Of a stretch of 64,000 nt of DNA, positions 37,510 through 46,730 are shown in pieces; positions within the stretch are counted from its first letter, which is position 1, and every line of letters begins with the position of its first letter. The notes under the pieces are model-generated. The model was not told where the DNA came from. It worked only from the letters and a program-made list of their open reading frames with translations, and ran no database searches. The DNA is from Burkholderiales bacterium. GTDB lineage: Bacteria > Pseudomonadota > Gammaproteobacteria > Burkholderiales > Nitrosomonadaceae. Made by a program: the position numbers and the translations under genes. Location: assembly GCA_024235795.1 (NCBI GenBank), contig JACKLR010000001.1, forward strand, positions 558,001 through 622,000, given 5' to 3'.

Positions 37510-38189
37510 TTCAATTATCCGGCATAACACGCATTTTTCATATGGGCGATCAGCGCATCAATGCGCTCGACCATGTCGATCTTAAAATACAAAACGGTGA
37601 ATACGTGTCCATTATGGGACCTTCCGGCTCTGGAAAATCTACTTTGCTGAACATCATTGGTTTACTGGATAGACCTGACAGTGGTGATTATGTACTGGAT
37701 GGCAAAACAGTGACCGATCTATCCGAAGCCGAACAAGCCCGGATACGCCGGGAAAAAATTGGTTTCGTATTTCAATCGTTTCACCTGGTTCCCAGACTGA
37801 CGGCCGCTGAAAACATTGAATTGCCATTAATTCTTAGCGACATCCCACCCAAAGAACGCATAACACGTGTTAACAATGCATTGCGTGCATTTGACTTGTT
37901 TGACCGCGCCCTGCATCGTCCATCCGAATTATCCGGAGGACAGCGACAACGTGTCGCCATAGCCCGCGCCACCATCATGAAACCCACAGCCATACTTGCG
38001 GATGAACCAACCGGCAATCTGGATCATCAAATTGGCGCAGAAGTCATATCGTTACTGGAAAATTTACATGAATCCGGAACAACTATAATCATTGTTACAC
38101 ATGATCGCGAACTCGGTAATCGCGCGCACCGGCAGCTTATGCTGCGCGATGGAAAAATTCTGGCTGACAAAAGACATGACGCTGACTGA
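37506..38189 (+). CDS. ABC transporter ATP-binding protein, MacB/LolD type
   Basis: 227 aa nucleotide-binding subunit. Walker A GPSGSGKST at residues 38-46, signature LSGGQRQRVAIARA, Walker B AILADEPTGNLD and H-loop IVTHD are all intact. It is a stand-alone ATPase of the MacB/LolD/FtsE class, serving the two permeases that follow. Overlaps its neighbours by 4 and 14 bp. Confidence 0.93.
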   Translation: MIQLSGITRIFHMGDQRINALDHVDLKIQNGEYVSIMGPSGSGKSTLLNIIGLLDRPDSGDYVLDGKTVTDLSEAEQARIRREKIGFVFQSFHLVPRLTAAENIELPLILSDIPPKERITRVNNALRAFDLFDRALHRPSELSGGQRQRVAIARATIMKPTAILADEPTGNLDHQIGAEVISLLENLHESGTTIIIVTHDRELGNRAHRQLMLRDGKILADKRHDAD

Positions 38190-39378
38190 TACATTGCGCC
38201 TTTCCTTCAGTGCAATTCTCAGCTATCGAACCCGCTCATTATTGATCGTATTCGCCATGGCTCTGGGCGTGGCCGCCGTTGTTGTACTTACTGCAATCGG
38301 TGATGGCGCACGAAACTATGTTATTAACCAGTTTTCTTCCATTGGCACCAACTTACTGGTCGTCTTGCCTGGCCGCGCGGAAACATCCGGCGCGTTTCCA
38401 GGCGCCGTTTTAGGTCAGACACCTCGCGATTTAACGCTAAAAGATGCGCAGTTATTGGGGAGGTTGCCGCAAGTCAGACGCTACGCGCCATTGAATGTCG
38501 GCGAAGCTGAACTTTCAGCGGCCAACCGGCTGCGTGAAGTGACCGTGCTTGGCAGCAATGCAGAACTGATTCCCATCCGTCACATGAAACTGGCGCAAGG
38601 CAGTTTTCTTGCACATGGATCGGCATACAGCGCTCAAATTGTGCTTGGAGCTAAATTGGCCCAGGATTTTTTTCCATTGAGTCACGCAGTTGGTCAACGC
38701 GTTCGGTTGGGAGAAAATCGTTTTTTGGTATCCGGCGTTCTTGCGCCGCAAGGAGAATCCATGGGGTTCAATACCGACGAAATCGTGATAATTCCCGTAG
38801 AACAGGCGCAGTCATTATTTAATACAACCTCGCTATTTCGTATTTTGGTGGAAGCCAAGAGTCACAACCAAATCGATTCGGCAAAGAACGCCATACTGGA
38901 AACGCTTAAACACAGCCACGATGGCGAAGAAGATATTACTGTGATTACTCAGGATGCCATTCTGGCAACGTTTGACCGCATACTGCATGCGCTGACGCTG
39001 GCTGTCGCTGGCATCGCCGCTATTAGTTTAATCGTTGCGGGTATCCTGGTGATGAATGTGATGTTGGTCGCTGTTAATCAGCGTACTGCCGAAATCGGTT
39101 TGCTCAAGGCAATCGGCGCACATGCAAAAGATATCCGAAACTTGTTTTTCGCAGAAGCGTTATGGTTGTCTTTGGCTGGCGCAATGATCGGTTTTCTTTT
39201 AGGCCAGCTGGGTAGCCTGATATTGCGTTTGGCTTATCCACAGCTACCTGCATGGGCGCCTGTCTGGGCCAGTCTGGCAGGCATCCTGGTTGCTCTGATA
39301 ACCGGAATTTTGGCAAGCATGTTGCCTGCAAACAAAGCAGCCCGACTGAATGCCGTTGAAGCGTTAAGTAAAAAATGA
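38176..39378 (+). CDS. MacB-type ABC permease 1
   Basis: 400 aa permease with the FtsX/MacB topology: one N-terminal span (LLIVFAMALGVAAVVVLTAIG), a large periplasmic domain (about residues 50-270) and three C-terminal spans. The C-terminal coupling segment NQRTAEIGLLKAIGA is typical. Start at ATG 38176; the frame runs upstream into the ATPase gene but the N-terminus fits here. Paralogous to the next gene, so the complex probably uses a heterodimer. Confidence 0.9.
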   Translation: MTLTDTLRLSFSAILSYRTRSLLIVFAMALGVAAVVVLTAIGDGARNYVINQFSSIGTNLLVVLPGRAETSGAFPGAVLGQTPRDLTLKDAQLLGRLPQVRRYAPLNVGEAELSAANRLREVTVLGSNAELIPIRHMKLAQGSFLAHGSAYSAQIVLGAKLAQDFFPLSHAVGQRVRLGENRFLVSGVLAPQGESMGFNTDEIVIIPVEQAQSLFNTTSLFRILVEAKSHNQIDSAKNAILETLKHSHDGEEDITVITQDAILATFDRILHALTLAVAGIAAISLIVAGILVMNVMLVAVNQRTAEIGLLKAIGAHAKDIRNLFFAEALWLSLAGAMIGFLLGQLGSLILRLAYPQLPAWAPVWASLAGILVALITGILASMLPANKAARLNAVEALSKK

Positions 39379-40574
39379 AAACGGTTGATACACTGCATTT
39401 CGCCTTCCGCTCATTAACCGCTCATCCGCTGCGTACGCTGCTATCCGCTTCCGGTATAGCTATTGGCATCGCTGCGGTTATATTGTTGACTGCGATTGGC
39501 GATGGGATTCAGCGATTCGTTTTATCTGAATTTACACAATTCGGCACCAATATTATTACGATAAAACCGGGAAAAATCACAACGCATGGTGGTTCCATTG
39601 GCGCCATTGGCAACGCACGTCTTTTGACCATCGATGACGCAATTGCTTTAAAAAATTCCCGTTATGCGCAATATACCAACGCGAGTGTAGTCGGCAATGC
39701 TGAAATACGCGCAAATGGACGTAGCAGACGCGTTACGCTTTACGGCCAAGGCCCCGACTTTTCACGTGCTTTTAACATGCAGGTTGCAATAGGCCAATTT
39801 TTACCGAATGACGATCCAAGAAATCCGCGTGCATATGTTGTGCTGGGTTCCAAAGTACATGCCGAGCTGTTTGGCCGCACAAATCCGCTCGGCGCAATTC
39901 TGCAAGTCGGCGGCTCCCGATTCCGGGTCATCGGTGTGATGGCGTCAAAAGGTCATGTTCTGGGTTTTGATCTAGACGATACTGTGTTTATTCCTACAAC
40001 ACGCGCCCTCGAGGTATTCAATCGTGAAGGTCTAATGGAAGTAAATTTTTCCTACAAACCGAATGCACCCGTTGACGATGTTGTTGAGGATATTCGAAAC
40101 ATTCTGATCGCACGACACGGCCGTGAAGACTTTACAATAACTCCGCAGCAACAGATGCTCAGCACGCTCTCAACCGTGTTAAATGTGCTGAAATTTGCTG
40201 TAGCAGCCTTGGGTGGCATTTCACTATTGGTCGGTGCGGTCGGCATGGTGACATTAATGCACATTGCCGTTTCAGAACGTATTGCGGAAATTGGTTTATT
40301 GACCGCATTAGGCACAACGCGTACACGGATACGCATTTTATTCCTGATCGAATCCATAGTTTTATCAACATTAGGTGGTTTGGCAGGATTGATCGCAGGT
40401 TCAGGTATTGCCTGGTTATTAAAGGTTTTTGTTGCCAATTTACCGGTCAATATCCCATGGGATTATGTTCTGGGCGCATTGATTGTGTCCATTATAATTG
40501 GGCTTGCCGCCGGTGTCATGCCCGCCATGCGCGCCGCCAAGCTTAATCCGGTTGACGCTTTGAGAACTGAATAA
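39375..40574 (+). CDS. MacB-type ABC permease 2
   Basis: 399 aa with the same topology as its upstream paralogue: N-terminal span (IAIGIAAVILLTAIGDGIQ), periplasmic domain, three C-terminal spans and the coupling motif SERIAEIGLLTALG. Begins with a 4-bp overlap. Last gene of the adaptor-ATPase-permease-permease operon, followed by a strong hairpin. Substrate cannot be told; macrolides, peptides and lipoproteins are all handled by relatives. Confidence 0.9.
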   Translation: MKTVDTLHFAFRSLTAHPLRTLLSASGIAIGIAAVILLTAIGDGIQRFVLSEFTQFGTNIITIKPGKITTHGGSIGAIGNARLLTIDDAIALKNSRYAQYTNASVVGNAEIRANGRSRRVTLYGQGPDFSRAFNMQVAIGQFLPNDDPRNPRAYVVLGSKVHAELFGRTNPLGAILQVGGSRFRVIGVMASKGHVLGFDLDDTVFIPTTRALEVFNREGLMEVNFSYKPNAPVDDVVEDIRNILIARHGREDFTITPQQQMLSTLSTVLNVLKFAVAALGGISLLVGAVGMVTLMHIAVSERIAEIGLLTALGTTRTRIRILFLIESIVLSTLGGLAGLIAGSGIAWLLKVFVANLPVNIPWDYVLGALIVSIIIGLAAGVMPAMRAAKLNPVDALRTE

Positions 40575-40591
40575 AACCAAACCATATAAAA

Positions 40592-40643
40592 AAACTGAGC
40601 AGCTTCCATTCAGGTAAATATCTGAATGGAAGCTGCTCAGTTT
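40592..40643 (+). terminator. Perfect 22-bp-arm hairpin after efflux operon
   Basis: Two perfectly complementary 22-base arms (40592-40613 and 40622-40643) with an 8-base loop. The left arm begins with AAA and the right ends with TTT, so it may act on both strands: ending the efflux operon and the oppositely oriented split gene that ends at 40711. Confidence 0.8.
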
Positions 40644-40710
40644 CAGCGACAAAAATTAAATCAGTTTAAGATCAGTTTTGGCAAATACCGTGTCGATCTC
40701 AAAAACATGA

Positions 40711-40881
40711 TTATCTATCATCGTCATGGTCATCATCGTCGTGTCCATGACGCCCATGATGGTGACCAGAAACAGTTTCATTTTTGAAAGCACCATGCGC
40801 TTTCCAGTTTTGAGAACCACCGTTTTGAGTGAACACTGCGCTGATAATATCTTCGCCAATCAAAATACAAGGAATATTTAA
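40711..40881 (-). pseudogene. 3' part of secreted-protein gene split by IS701-like element
   Basis: Minus-strand frame continuing the gene whose 5' part is at 42358-42751. It encodes LNIPCILIGEDIISAVF and ends in a His/Asp-rich tail with GHHHGRHGH followed by a run of acidic residues and the stop at 40711-40713. Deleting the element and one TTAA copy joins the two parts in frame: 394 plus 167 bases is 187 codons including the stop. The His/Asp tail looks metal-binding. A competing minus frame at 40656-40859 gives no sensible protein. Confidence 0.85.
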
Positions 40882-40899
40882 TTCTACTTTGTCAGATTA
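40882..40899 (+). repeat. IS left terminal inverted repeat
   Basis: 18 bases beginning TTCTACTTTG, an exact reverse complement of the right end at 42340-42357. Preceded by the TTAA target duplication. Confidence 0.93.
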
Positions 40900-41136
40900 A
40901 CAATGCTTCAACCAGATGCAGAATTTTAGTATAATAACACTTTGTTTTATAACTATTAATCACGATCATGTCGTGAAAATACCAAACAGTCTCTCAAATC
41001 TGCTCTTCAGGGGCTTCCAGAAGCGCTTGGTGCGCATTTATCTTCATTTTCATCATTTTTTGTATCCTCGACGCGCGATGCGACGGCAACGTTTTACGGC
41101 TATCTGCATGGACTGTTTCAGTCTGAACGGGCGAAT

Positions 41137-42342
41137 ATGTTGCGCATGGGCGAAGTTAATAAAGTTGATCATCAGGCCATGCAGCACATGCTGACATCAA
41201 GTGCCATTGACTGGAATGGATTTGGCGAGCAGATTGCGCGTGAAACGGACGCGCTGCTGGGTGGGTTGGAAGCCATTCTGATCATTGATGAGAGCGGTTT
41301 TGCCAAGAAGGGTGAAGCTTCAGCGGGGGTTGCCCGGCAATGGAATGGACGGCTGGGCAAGGTGGATAATTGCCAGGTGGGTGTATTTGCCAGCTTGTGC
41401 CAGAACGGCATGGCCAGCTTGCTTGATGCGCGCCTGTATTTGCCAAAACATTGGGTGAGCGATACGGATCGTTGCGGTAAGGCGGCAATACCTGAGGAAC
41501 ACCAGCATTATGAAAGCAAATGTGAGATCGCATTATCGATGATCGAAACAGCCAAACAACGCAAAGTGCGTTTTGCTTATGTCGGTATTGATGGCGGTTA
41601 TGGCAAAGATCCTGCTTTTCTGCGTGGCATAGACAGTCTTGGCTGCACATTTGTCGCGGATGTTCACTGTCGGCAGATGATTTATCGTGAAGACCCGATG
41701 CCGCATATTCCGGTTTGGAACGGTTGCGGCAGGCAGCCGAAACAGTTGAAAGCACAAAGTGAAGCGGTACGTTTTGATCAATGGGCATCCGAACAGCCGG
41801 ATACGGCATGGCGGCGTATTAGATTGCGCGACGGAGAAAAAGGTGAACTGGAAGCGCAGTATCTTCATGCCCCCGTTTGGGTATGGGATGGCAGTGAGAA
41901 ACAGGCACAACGCTGGCACATGCTGGTCAGGCGGGAAGTCGGCGCAAGCGAAATATCACATTACTGTTTATCCAACGCGCCACTTGAAACACCGTTGCAG
42001 AAACTGGCGCAAGTACAAGCGCAGCGATTCTTCATTGAACACAGCTTTCATGAAGCAAAAAGTGAATGCGGCATGGCCGATTATCAAGTGCGCCGATGGG
42101 ACGCATGGCATCATCACATGGCGCTGGTCATGCTGGCAACACTCTTTCTGGTCAGGCAAAAGATGCTGGGGCGCCGCCAATGGCCAATGCTATCCATCAA
42201 TGATCTGGTGACAGCATTAGCGCACATGCTGCCTCGAAGGCAGCTTACAGCCGAGGAGCTGGCTGAAATTATTCATAAGCGGCATCAGAGGAGGCTCAAT
42301 GCTAAACAGTCTTCCGCCCGACGAAAAGTGGCTCTGGAATAA
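41137..42342 (+). CDS. IS701 family DDE transposase, N-terminus uncertain
   Basis: 401 aa from the first in-frame ATG. Family motifs: LIIDESGFAKKGEASAGVARQ, GRLGKVDNCQVGVFASL, the second Asp region FAYVGIDGGYG and the Glu region QRFFIEHSFHEAKSECGMADYQ. Coding similarity to the family continues upstream in the same frame (ATATFYGYLHGLFQSERAN, and before that LKSALQGLPEALGAHL), back to a stop at 40957, but no ATG, GTG or TTG occurs in that stretch. The N-terminal domain is therefore either reached by frameshift from another frame or this copy has lost its start. The stop codon lies in the right terminal repeat. Confidence 0.85.
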   Translation: MLRMGEVNKVDHQAMQHMLTSSAIDWNGFGEQIARETDALLGGLEAILIIDESGFAKKGEASAGVARQWNGRLGKVDNCQVGVFASLCQNGMASLLDARLYLPKHWVSDTDRCGKAAIPEEHQHYESKCEIALSMIETAKQRKVRFAYVGIDGGYGKDPAFLRGIDSLGCTFVADVHCRQMIYREDPMPHIPVWNGCGRQPKQLKAQSEAVRFDQWASEQPDTAWRRIRLRDGEKGELEAQYLHAPVWVWDGSEKQAQRWHMLVRREVGASEISHYCLSNAPLETPLQKLAQVQAQRFFIEHSFHEAKSECGMADYQVRRWDAWHHHMALVMLATLFLVRQKMLGRRQWPMLSINDLVTALAHMLPRRQLTAEELAEIIHKRHQRRLNAKQSSARRKVALE

Positions 42343-42357
42343 TCTGACAAAGTAGAA
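42340..42357 (-). repeat. IS right terminal inverted repeat
   Basis: 18 bases ending AAGTAGAA, exact reverse complement of the left end. It contains the transposase stop codon and is followed by the TTAA target duplication. Confidence 0.93.
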
Positions 42358-42751
42358 TTAATGTATCGCCATCTAGATAAGCATAGCAGTCATCAACCAC
42401 AACTTCTTCAACTGGATCCACGACCACTTCTGGGAAACACGCAGTAACATCGACAACTGCAAAATCGGTCATTGTTTCTTCAGGAACCGCAGGGTCAATT
42501 GGCGGATGAATTGTCACTACTGCGACATAGCCTGTGCCATCTTCCTGAACAACAACGTCAGTTGCTGAAGACAAATCGACAAGACTCTCCGGCGTACACA
42601 CTTCAATACCGTCCAGATCCTTTACAACCAAACCACCATCAGCAATAAAGACCACTCCATTTTTAATTACCAAATTTTCCGCAAAAGATGCCTGTACACC
42701 AGATAACGCCAATGCCAATGTGAAAACAACCGACAAAAAAAGCTTCTTCAT
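42358..42751 (-). pseudogene. 5' part of secreted-protein gene split by IS701-like element
   Basis: Starts at ATG 42751 after a good ribosome binding site (AAGGAGAG); the frame also includes a GTG at 42757. Encodes a signal peptide (MKKLFLSVVFTLALALSG, cleavage near SFA) and an acidic, valine-rich secreted domain with three cysteines. In the present DNA the frame runs 56 bases into the element and stops at 42302, adding a foreign tail of about 17 residues (LLCQIIPEPLFVG). The original protein would be 186 aa ending in the His/Asp tail encoded at 40711-40881. No recognised family. Confidence 0.85.
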
Positions 42752-43119
42752 TAACACTCTCCTTAAATTAAGTTATAACGAATTAATATCTTTCTGAGAA
42801 ATTACACTCAAAATTTTTACGTATAGGACATAAAAGATAAAAAAGAATGGTTTTTATATTTCAATTTAAAATCCATAAATTTAGAATCTATTACGCCTCA
42901 CAGATCATCTACGACTGAAGCAAATAGAACTTTAGGATAAAATAGGCCACTACATGTGCAGCACTCTATACAAGACACATAGGTTAATAGTTACTGCGTC
43001 AACATAAAAATCACTACATAATTTAAGAACCACAGATACAATGATGAAATAAGTATGAACCACGCATATTTTCTAACTTACCAACAGCCGTCTCTTCTTT
43101 CTTTGCATTAAAAACTGAT
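42752..43119. other. A/T-rich intergenic region
   Basis: 368 bp between divergent genes, clearly A/T-richer than its surroundings. It contains the ribosome binding site of the split gene and presumably promoters in both directions; no gene, repeat or structured RNA was recognised. Confidence 0.5.
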
Positions 43120-44655
43120 ATGTCGTTTAAACCTGTTATTTTATGGACTGACGCACTGGTATTTTTGTTGGTTTTTATTATTTCCGTAGTAATTTGGTAT
43201 GTACGCAACAATCCACATTTATCGGCACCCTGGAAAAGAGTGGGTCATAGTGCGAGTGGCATGTCTGCTTTCACTGTGTTGCTTGTGTTTATTATCATCG
43301 GTCTATTGGATACGCTGCATTTCAGGCCTGCGCTGGATCACAAGAATCTACAGGGCGAGACAGTGTACAGTGTTGAAGTTTTGAGTGTACTGGATGTACT
43401 GGTCACGCCCCTGAGAACAAATGTCGAAAAAACCTATTCCGCGCCTTTGGCAACACATCTCTATGCCAAAGAAACCATAGACATGCCGGATGGCAGTCAG
43501 GTACGCACCTTTTCAAGACTGGAATATGGCGGCTCTCATCTGCAAAACCCTGAAACTGAACATATCCCGGATATAGTCTGGCGGATCACCATCGGTATCG
43601 GCCTTGGAATATTCGTATGGTGCCTATTGCATGCTGTGCTCTGCCTTCTAATGGCACGCCGTTCCAATAGTCGTTTTAAACAGTGTATCGAGGCCGTTTG
43701 GCAGCGAAGTACTGAAATTCCCTGGTATGCCATATTGATTACCCTGGCAATACTTTCAGTACTGATCGGCGTCATATCCATGCTTGCAGTTCATTATCAT
43801 GTGTTAGGTACGGATAAAGTCGGACAGGATGTACTCTATCAGTCGCTCAAAAGCATACGTATTGCGCTCGTCATCGGAACATTGACAACACTCATTATGT
43901 TGCCTTTTGCATTGTTGCTGGGCATAACGGCGGGATATTTCCGGGGCTGGATTGACGATGTTATTCAGTATATTTATACCACATTGAATTCAATCCCCAG
44001 TGTTCTGCTCATCGCCGCAACCGTGCTCATGATGCAGGTATACATTGAAACACATCCGGAACTGTTTGAAACAATTGCGGCGCGCGCAGACATCCGCTTG
44101 TTATTTTTGTGTGTCATCCTCGGCATTACCAGCTGGACCAGTCTTTGCCGATTGTTACGCGGTGAAACGCTGAAGCTGCGGGAAATGGAATATATTCAGG
44201 CTGCACATGCATTTGGCGTTTCACACTGGCGTATAATCACCCGACATATCCTGCCCAATGTCATGTATATTGTTCTCATTGCAACGGTAATGGATTTCAG
44301 CGGCCTGGTACTCGCCGAGGCAGTGTTATCGTATGTCGGTGTGGGTGTCGATCCTTCGATGATCAGCTTTGGCACCATGATTAACGCCGCCCGGCTGGAA
44401 ATGGCACGGGAGCCCATGGTATGGTGGGCATTATTGTCAGCCTTTGCCTTTATGCTCACTTTGGTTTTGAGCGCAAATCTGTTTGCGGACGCCGTTCAGA
44501 AGGCGCTGGATCCTCGTATCAGAACCAACACGCCAGGAAATAACGGTTCCAAAACACATAACAAACAAGAAAGCGCGGCGGCTAACAGTCCGGTCACCAC
44601 AAGGCCATCCACAACCGCGGCTTCCAACGCATCAGTAAACAAACCGACTCATTAG
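43120..44655 (+). CDS. Peptide-type ABC transporter permease (OppC/YejE-like)
   Basis: 511 aa inner-membrane permease. The last 300 residues are an OppC/DppC-type BPD_transp_1 domain with the coupling motif EYIQAAHAFGVSHWRIITRHILPN-terminal segment (EAA loop) and the start VLGTDKVGQDVLYQSLKSIRIAL. The first 200 residues are an unusual extension with two to three spans and a periplasmic loop. The C-terminus ends in a 40-residue T/S/N-rich tail. No OppB-type partner or binding protein is encoded nearby, so they must be elsewhere or absent. Two bases separate it from the ATPase gene. Confidence 0.88.
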   Translation: MSFKPVILWTDALVFLLVFIISVVIWYVRNNPHLSAPWKRVGHSASGMSAFTVLLVFIIIGLLDTLHFRPALDHKNLQGETVYSVEVLSVLDVLVTPLRTNVEKTYSAPLATHLYAKETIDMPDGSQVRTFSRLEYGGSHLQNPETEHIPDIVWRITIGIGLGIFVWCLLHAVLCLLMARRSNSRFKQCIEAVWQRSTEIPWYAILITLAILSVLIGVISMLAVHYHVLGTDKVGQDVLYQSLKSIRIALVIGTLTTLIMLPFALLLGITAGYFRGWIDDVIQYIYTTLNSIPSVLLIAATVLMMQVYIETHPELFETIAARADIRLLFLCVILGITSWTSLCRLLRGETLKLREMEYIQAAHAFGVSHWRIITRHILPNVMYIVLIATVMDFSGLVLAEAVLSYVGVGVDPSMISFGTMINAARLEMAREPMVWWALLSAFAFMLTLVLSANLFADAVQKALDPRIRTNTPGNNGSKTHNKQESAAANSPVTTRPSTTAASNASVNKPTH

Positions 44656-44657
44656 TC

Positions 44658-46730
44658 ATGAATACTTTACTGGAGATCGATAATCTAAAAACAATTTTGC
44701 ACACCGGCAATAATCCGGTGCGCGCAGTCGATGGGCTCTCAATCAAAATAAACAAAGGCGAAACCTATGCTTTATTGGGGGAATCGGGTTGCGGTAAGTC
44801 TATGACAGCGTTGTCGATCATGCGATTATTGCCGGATTCAGGAGAAATCCTATCAGGCTCGATCAAACTGAGCGGCGAGGACATACTCCAATTGCCTGAG
44901 ACTGGCATGCGCCGGATTCGTGGCAAACAGATCAGCATGATTTTCCAGGAACCCATGTTAAGTCTGAATCCGGTCATGACGATCGCCGAGCAGATTGATG
45001 AAGTGCTGAAACAACACTTTAAATTGGACAACAAATCGGCGCAGAACCGTATCCTGGAACTTCTGGGTCAAGTTGGCATACCGGATGCGCAGCGGCGCAT
45101 GCATGAATATTCATTTCAGTTCTCAGGCGGCATGAAGCAACGTGCAATGATCGCCATGGCGCTTGCGGGGCAACCCGAATTATTGATTGCGGATGAACCA
45201 ACGACAGCACTCGATGTCACTATACAGGCACAAGTACTGGATCTGATGCGTGAAATCCAGCAAAAAAACCATATGGCGATTCTGCTGATTACCCACGATC
45301 TCGGCGTCGTCAGTGAAATGGCGCAACAGGTCGCAGTCATGTACGCTGGAGAAATTATCGAACATACATCACGTAAACTTTTTTTTGCTCAAGCCGCGCA
45401 TCCTTATTCGCAACAACTGTTTGCGTCGCTTCCCGGCAAACAAAAACGTTTTCAGGAACTGGCCGTGATCAGTGGTACAGTACCGCCGCTATCCCGGCAA
45501 TTTACCGGTTGCCGCTTTGCAGACCGCTGCAATTACGCTATTGAACGCTGTCATCATACGATACCGCAGTGGCATGAAATTGCAGACAATCATCGGGTTC
45601 GTTGTCATCTTTACGACGCATCCGCTGAATTCGCTGAAAAAAAACCGTTACCCGAAATAATACCCAAGGCAACTGCCGCAGCGCCACAAAGTCAGGCCAA
45701 TGGCACTTTATTACAGGTCAATCATTTGAAAGTCCATTTTCCCATTCGAAAAGGATTTTTCAAACGCGTTGTTGGGCATGTCATGGCCGTTGACGGCGTA
45801 TCTCTGAAAATAACGGCCGGAAAAACGCTCGCCCTGGTCGGCGAATCGGGTTGCGGTAAAACCACAGTCGGCAAGAGTATTCTGCAATTGATCTCACCAA
45901 CTGCCGGCAGCGTGCGCTATAACGGTTATGAACTGGTAGATATGCAGCGGCAGCAATTACGCCAGATACGCTCGCAACTTCAATTTGTTTTTCAGGATCC
46001 CTATTCCTCCCTGAATCCGAGGATGCGCATCATTGACATTATCCTGGAAGGCATGAATGCACTCAATGTTGAACTCCCTTCAACCACCAAACAGTCGACA
46101 CAATCCAATGCGTCCATACAGGAAAAAGCAGTCGACACCCTGTTGGAACAGGTTGGTTTACCTGGAGAGACGAAATGGCGTTATCCTCATGAATTTTCCG
46201 GTGGACAGCGGCAGAGAATTGCAATTGCCCGAGCCTTGGCGGTTAACCCCAAACTATTGATTTGCGACGAGCCGACAAGCGCTCTGGACATATCCGTTCA
46301 GGCCCAGATACTCAATCTTCTGAAATCGCTGCAGAACAATCTGGGACTCGCCTATTTATTCATTACCCATAACATCTCGGTTGTTGAATACCTGGCCGAT
46401 GAAATCGCCGTCATGTACCTAGGCCGGATAGTCGAATACGGACAGATCGAAGAGGTCATTGAAAATCCGAGGCACCCTTATACGGAAGCGTTATTATCCG
46501 CCGTACCGAGAATCGATAAGGATGCTGCTGAAACAGTTATGATACAGCTAAAAGGTGATCTACCATCACCGGCTGCGCCACCGACCGGTTGTCACTTTCA
46601 TCCGCGTTGCCCCCATGCCATGCCGGTCTGCCGTCAGGCATATCCTGAACTAAGCACTATCAGTCCGACTCATATAACCCATTGTCACCTTTATTCACAG
46701 GAGAAACATTCAACACATCATGAGCATTAA
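44658..46730 (+). CDS. Peptide ABC transporter, two fused ATP-binding domains
   Basis: 690 aa with tandem OppD-like and OppF-like ATPases, as in YejF or GsiA. First domain: Walker A GESGCGKS near residue 38, signature FSGGMKQRAMIA, Walker B LLIADEPTTALD. Second: Walker A GESGCGKTT near 394, signature FSGGQRQRIAIA, Walker B LLICDEPTSALD. Each ends with the oligopeptide-transporter cysteine motif (CRFADRCNYAIERCH; CHFHPRCPHAMPVCR). Works with the upstream permease; overlaps prfC by 11 bp. Confidence 0.95.
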   Translation: MNTLLEIDNLKTILHTGNNPVRAVDGLSIKINKGETYALLGESGCGKSMTALSIMRLLPDSGEILSGSIKLSGEDILQLPETGMRRIRGKQISMIFQEPMLSLNPVMTIAEQIDEVLKQHFKLDNKSAQNRILELLGQVGIPDAQRRMHEYSFQFSGGMKQRAMIAMALAGQPELLIADEPTTALDVTIQAQVLDLMREIQQKNHMAILLITHDLGVVSEMAQQVAVMYAGEIIEHTSRKLFFAQAAHPYSQQLFASLPGKQKRFQELAVISGTVPPLSRQFTGCRFADRCNYAIERCHHTIPQWHEIADNHRVRCHLYDASAEFAEKKPLPEIIPKATAAAPQSQANGTLLQVNHLKVHFPIRKGFFKRVVGHVMAVDGVSLKITAGKTLALVGESGCGKTTVGKSILQLISPTAGSVRYNGYELVDMQRQQLRQIRSQLQFVFQDPYSSLNPRMRIIDIILEGMNALNVELPSTTKQSTQSNASIQEKAVDTLLEQVGLPGETKWRYPHEFSGGQRQRIAIARALAVNPKLLICDEPTSALDISVQAQILNLLKSLQNNLGLAYLFITHNISVVEYLADEIAVMYLGRIVEYGQIEEVIENPRHPYTEALLSAVPRIDKDAAETVMIQLKGDLPSPAAPPTGCHFHPRCPHAMPVCRQAYPELSTISPTHITHCHLYSQEKHSTHHEH

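Larger units (their letters stand above)
40882..42357 (+). mobile_element. IS701-like insertion sequence
   Basis: 1476-bp element bounded by perfect 18-bp terminal inverted repeats (40882-40899 and 42340-42357) and flanked by 4-bp direct repeats TTAA (40878-40881 and 42358-42361), the target duplication. TTAA fits the YTAR-type target that I recall for the IS701 family. The element carries one DDE transposase gene. Clean target duplications and the restorable host frame point to a fairly recent insertion. Confidence 0.93.

Noticed and set aside
40656..40859. 67-codon minus-strand frame over the His-rich tail
   Set aside because: Another frame over the same bases gives the His/Asp tail that joins in frame to the signal-peptide part across the insertion; the 67-codon frame is a shadow.
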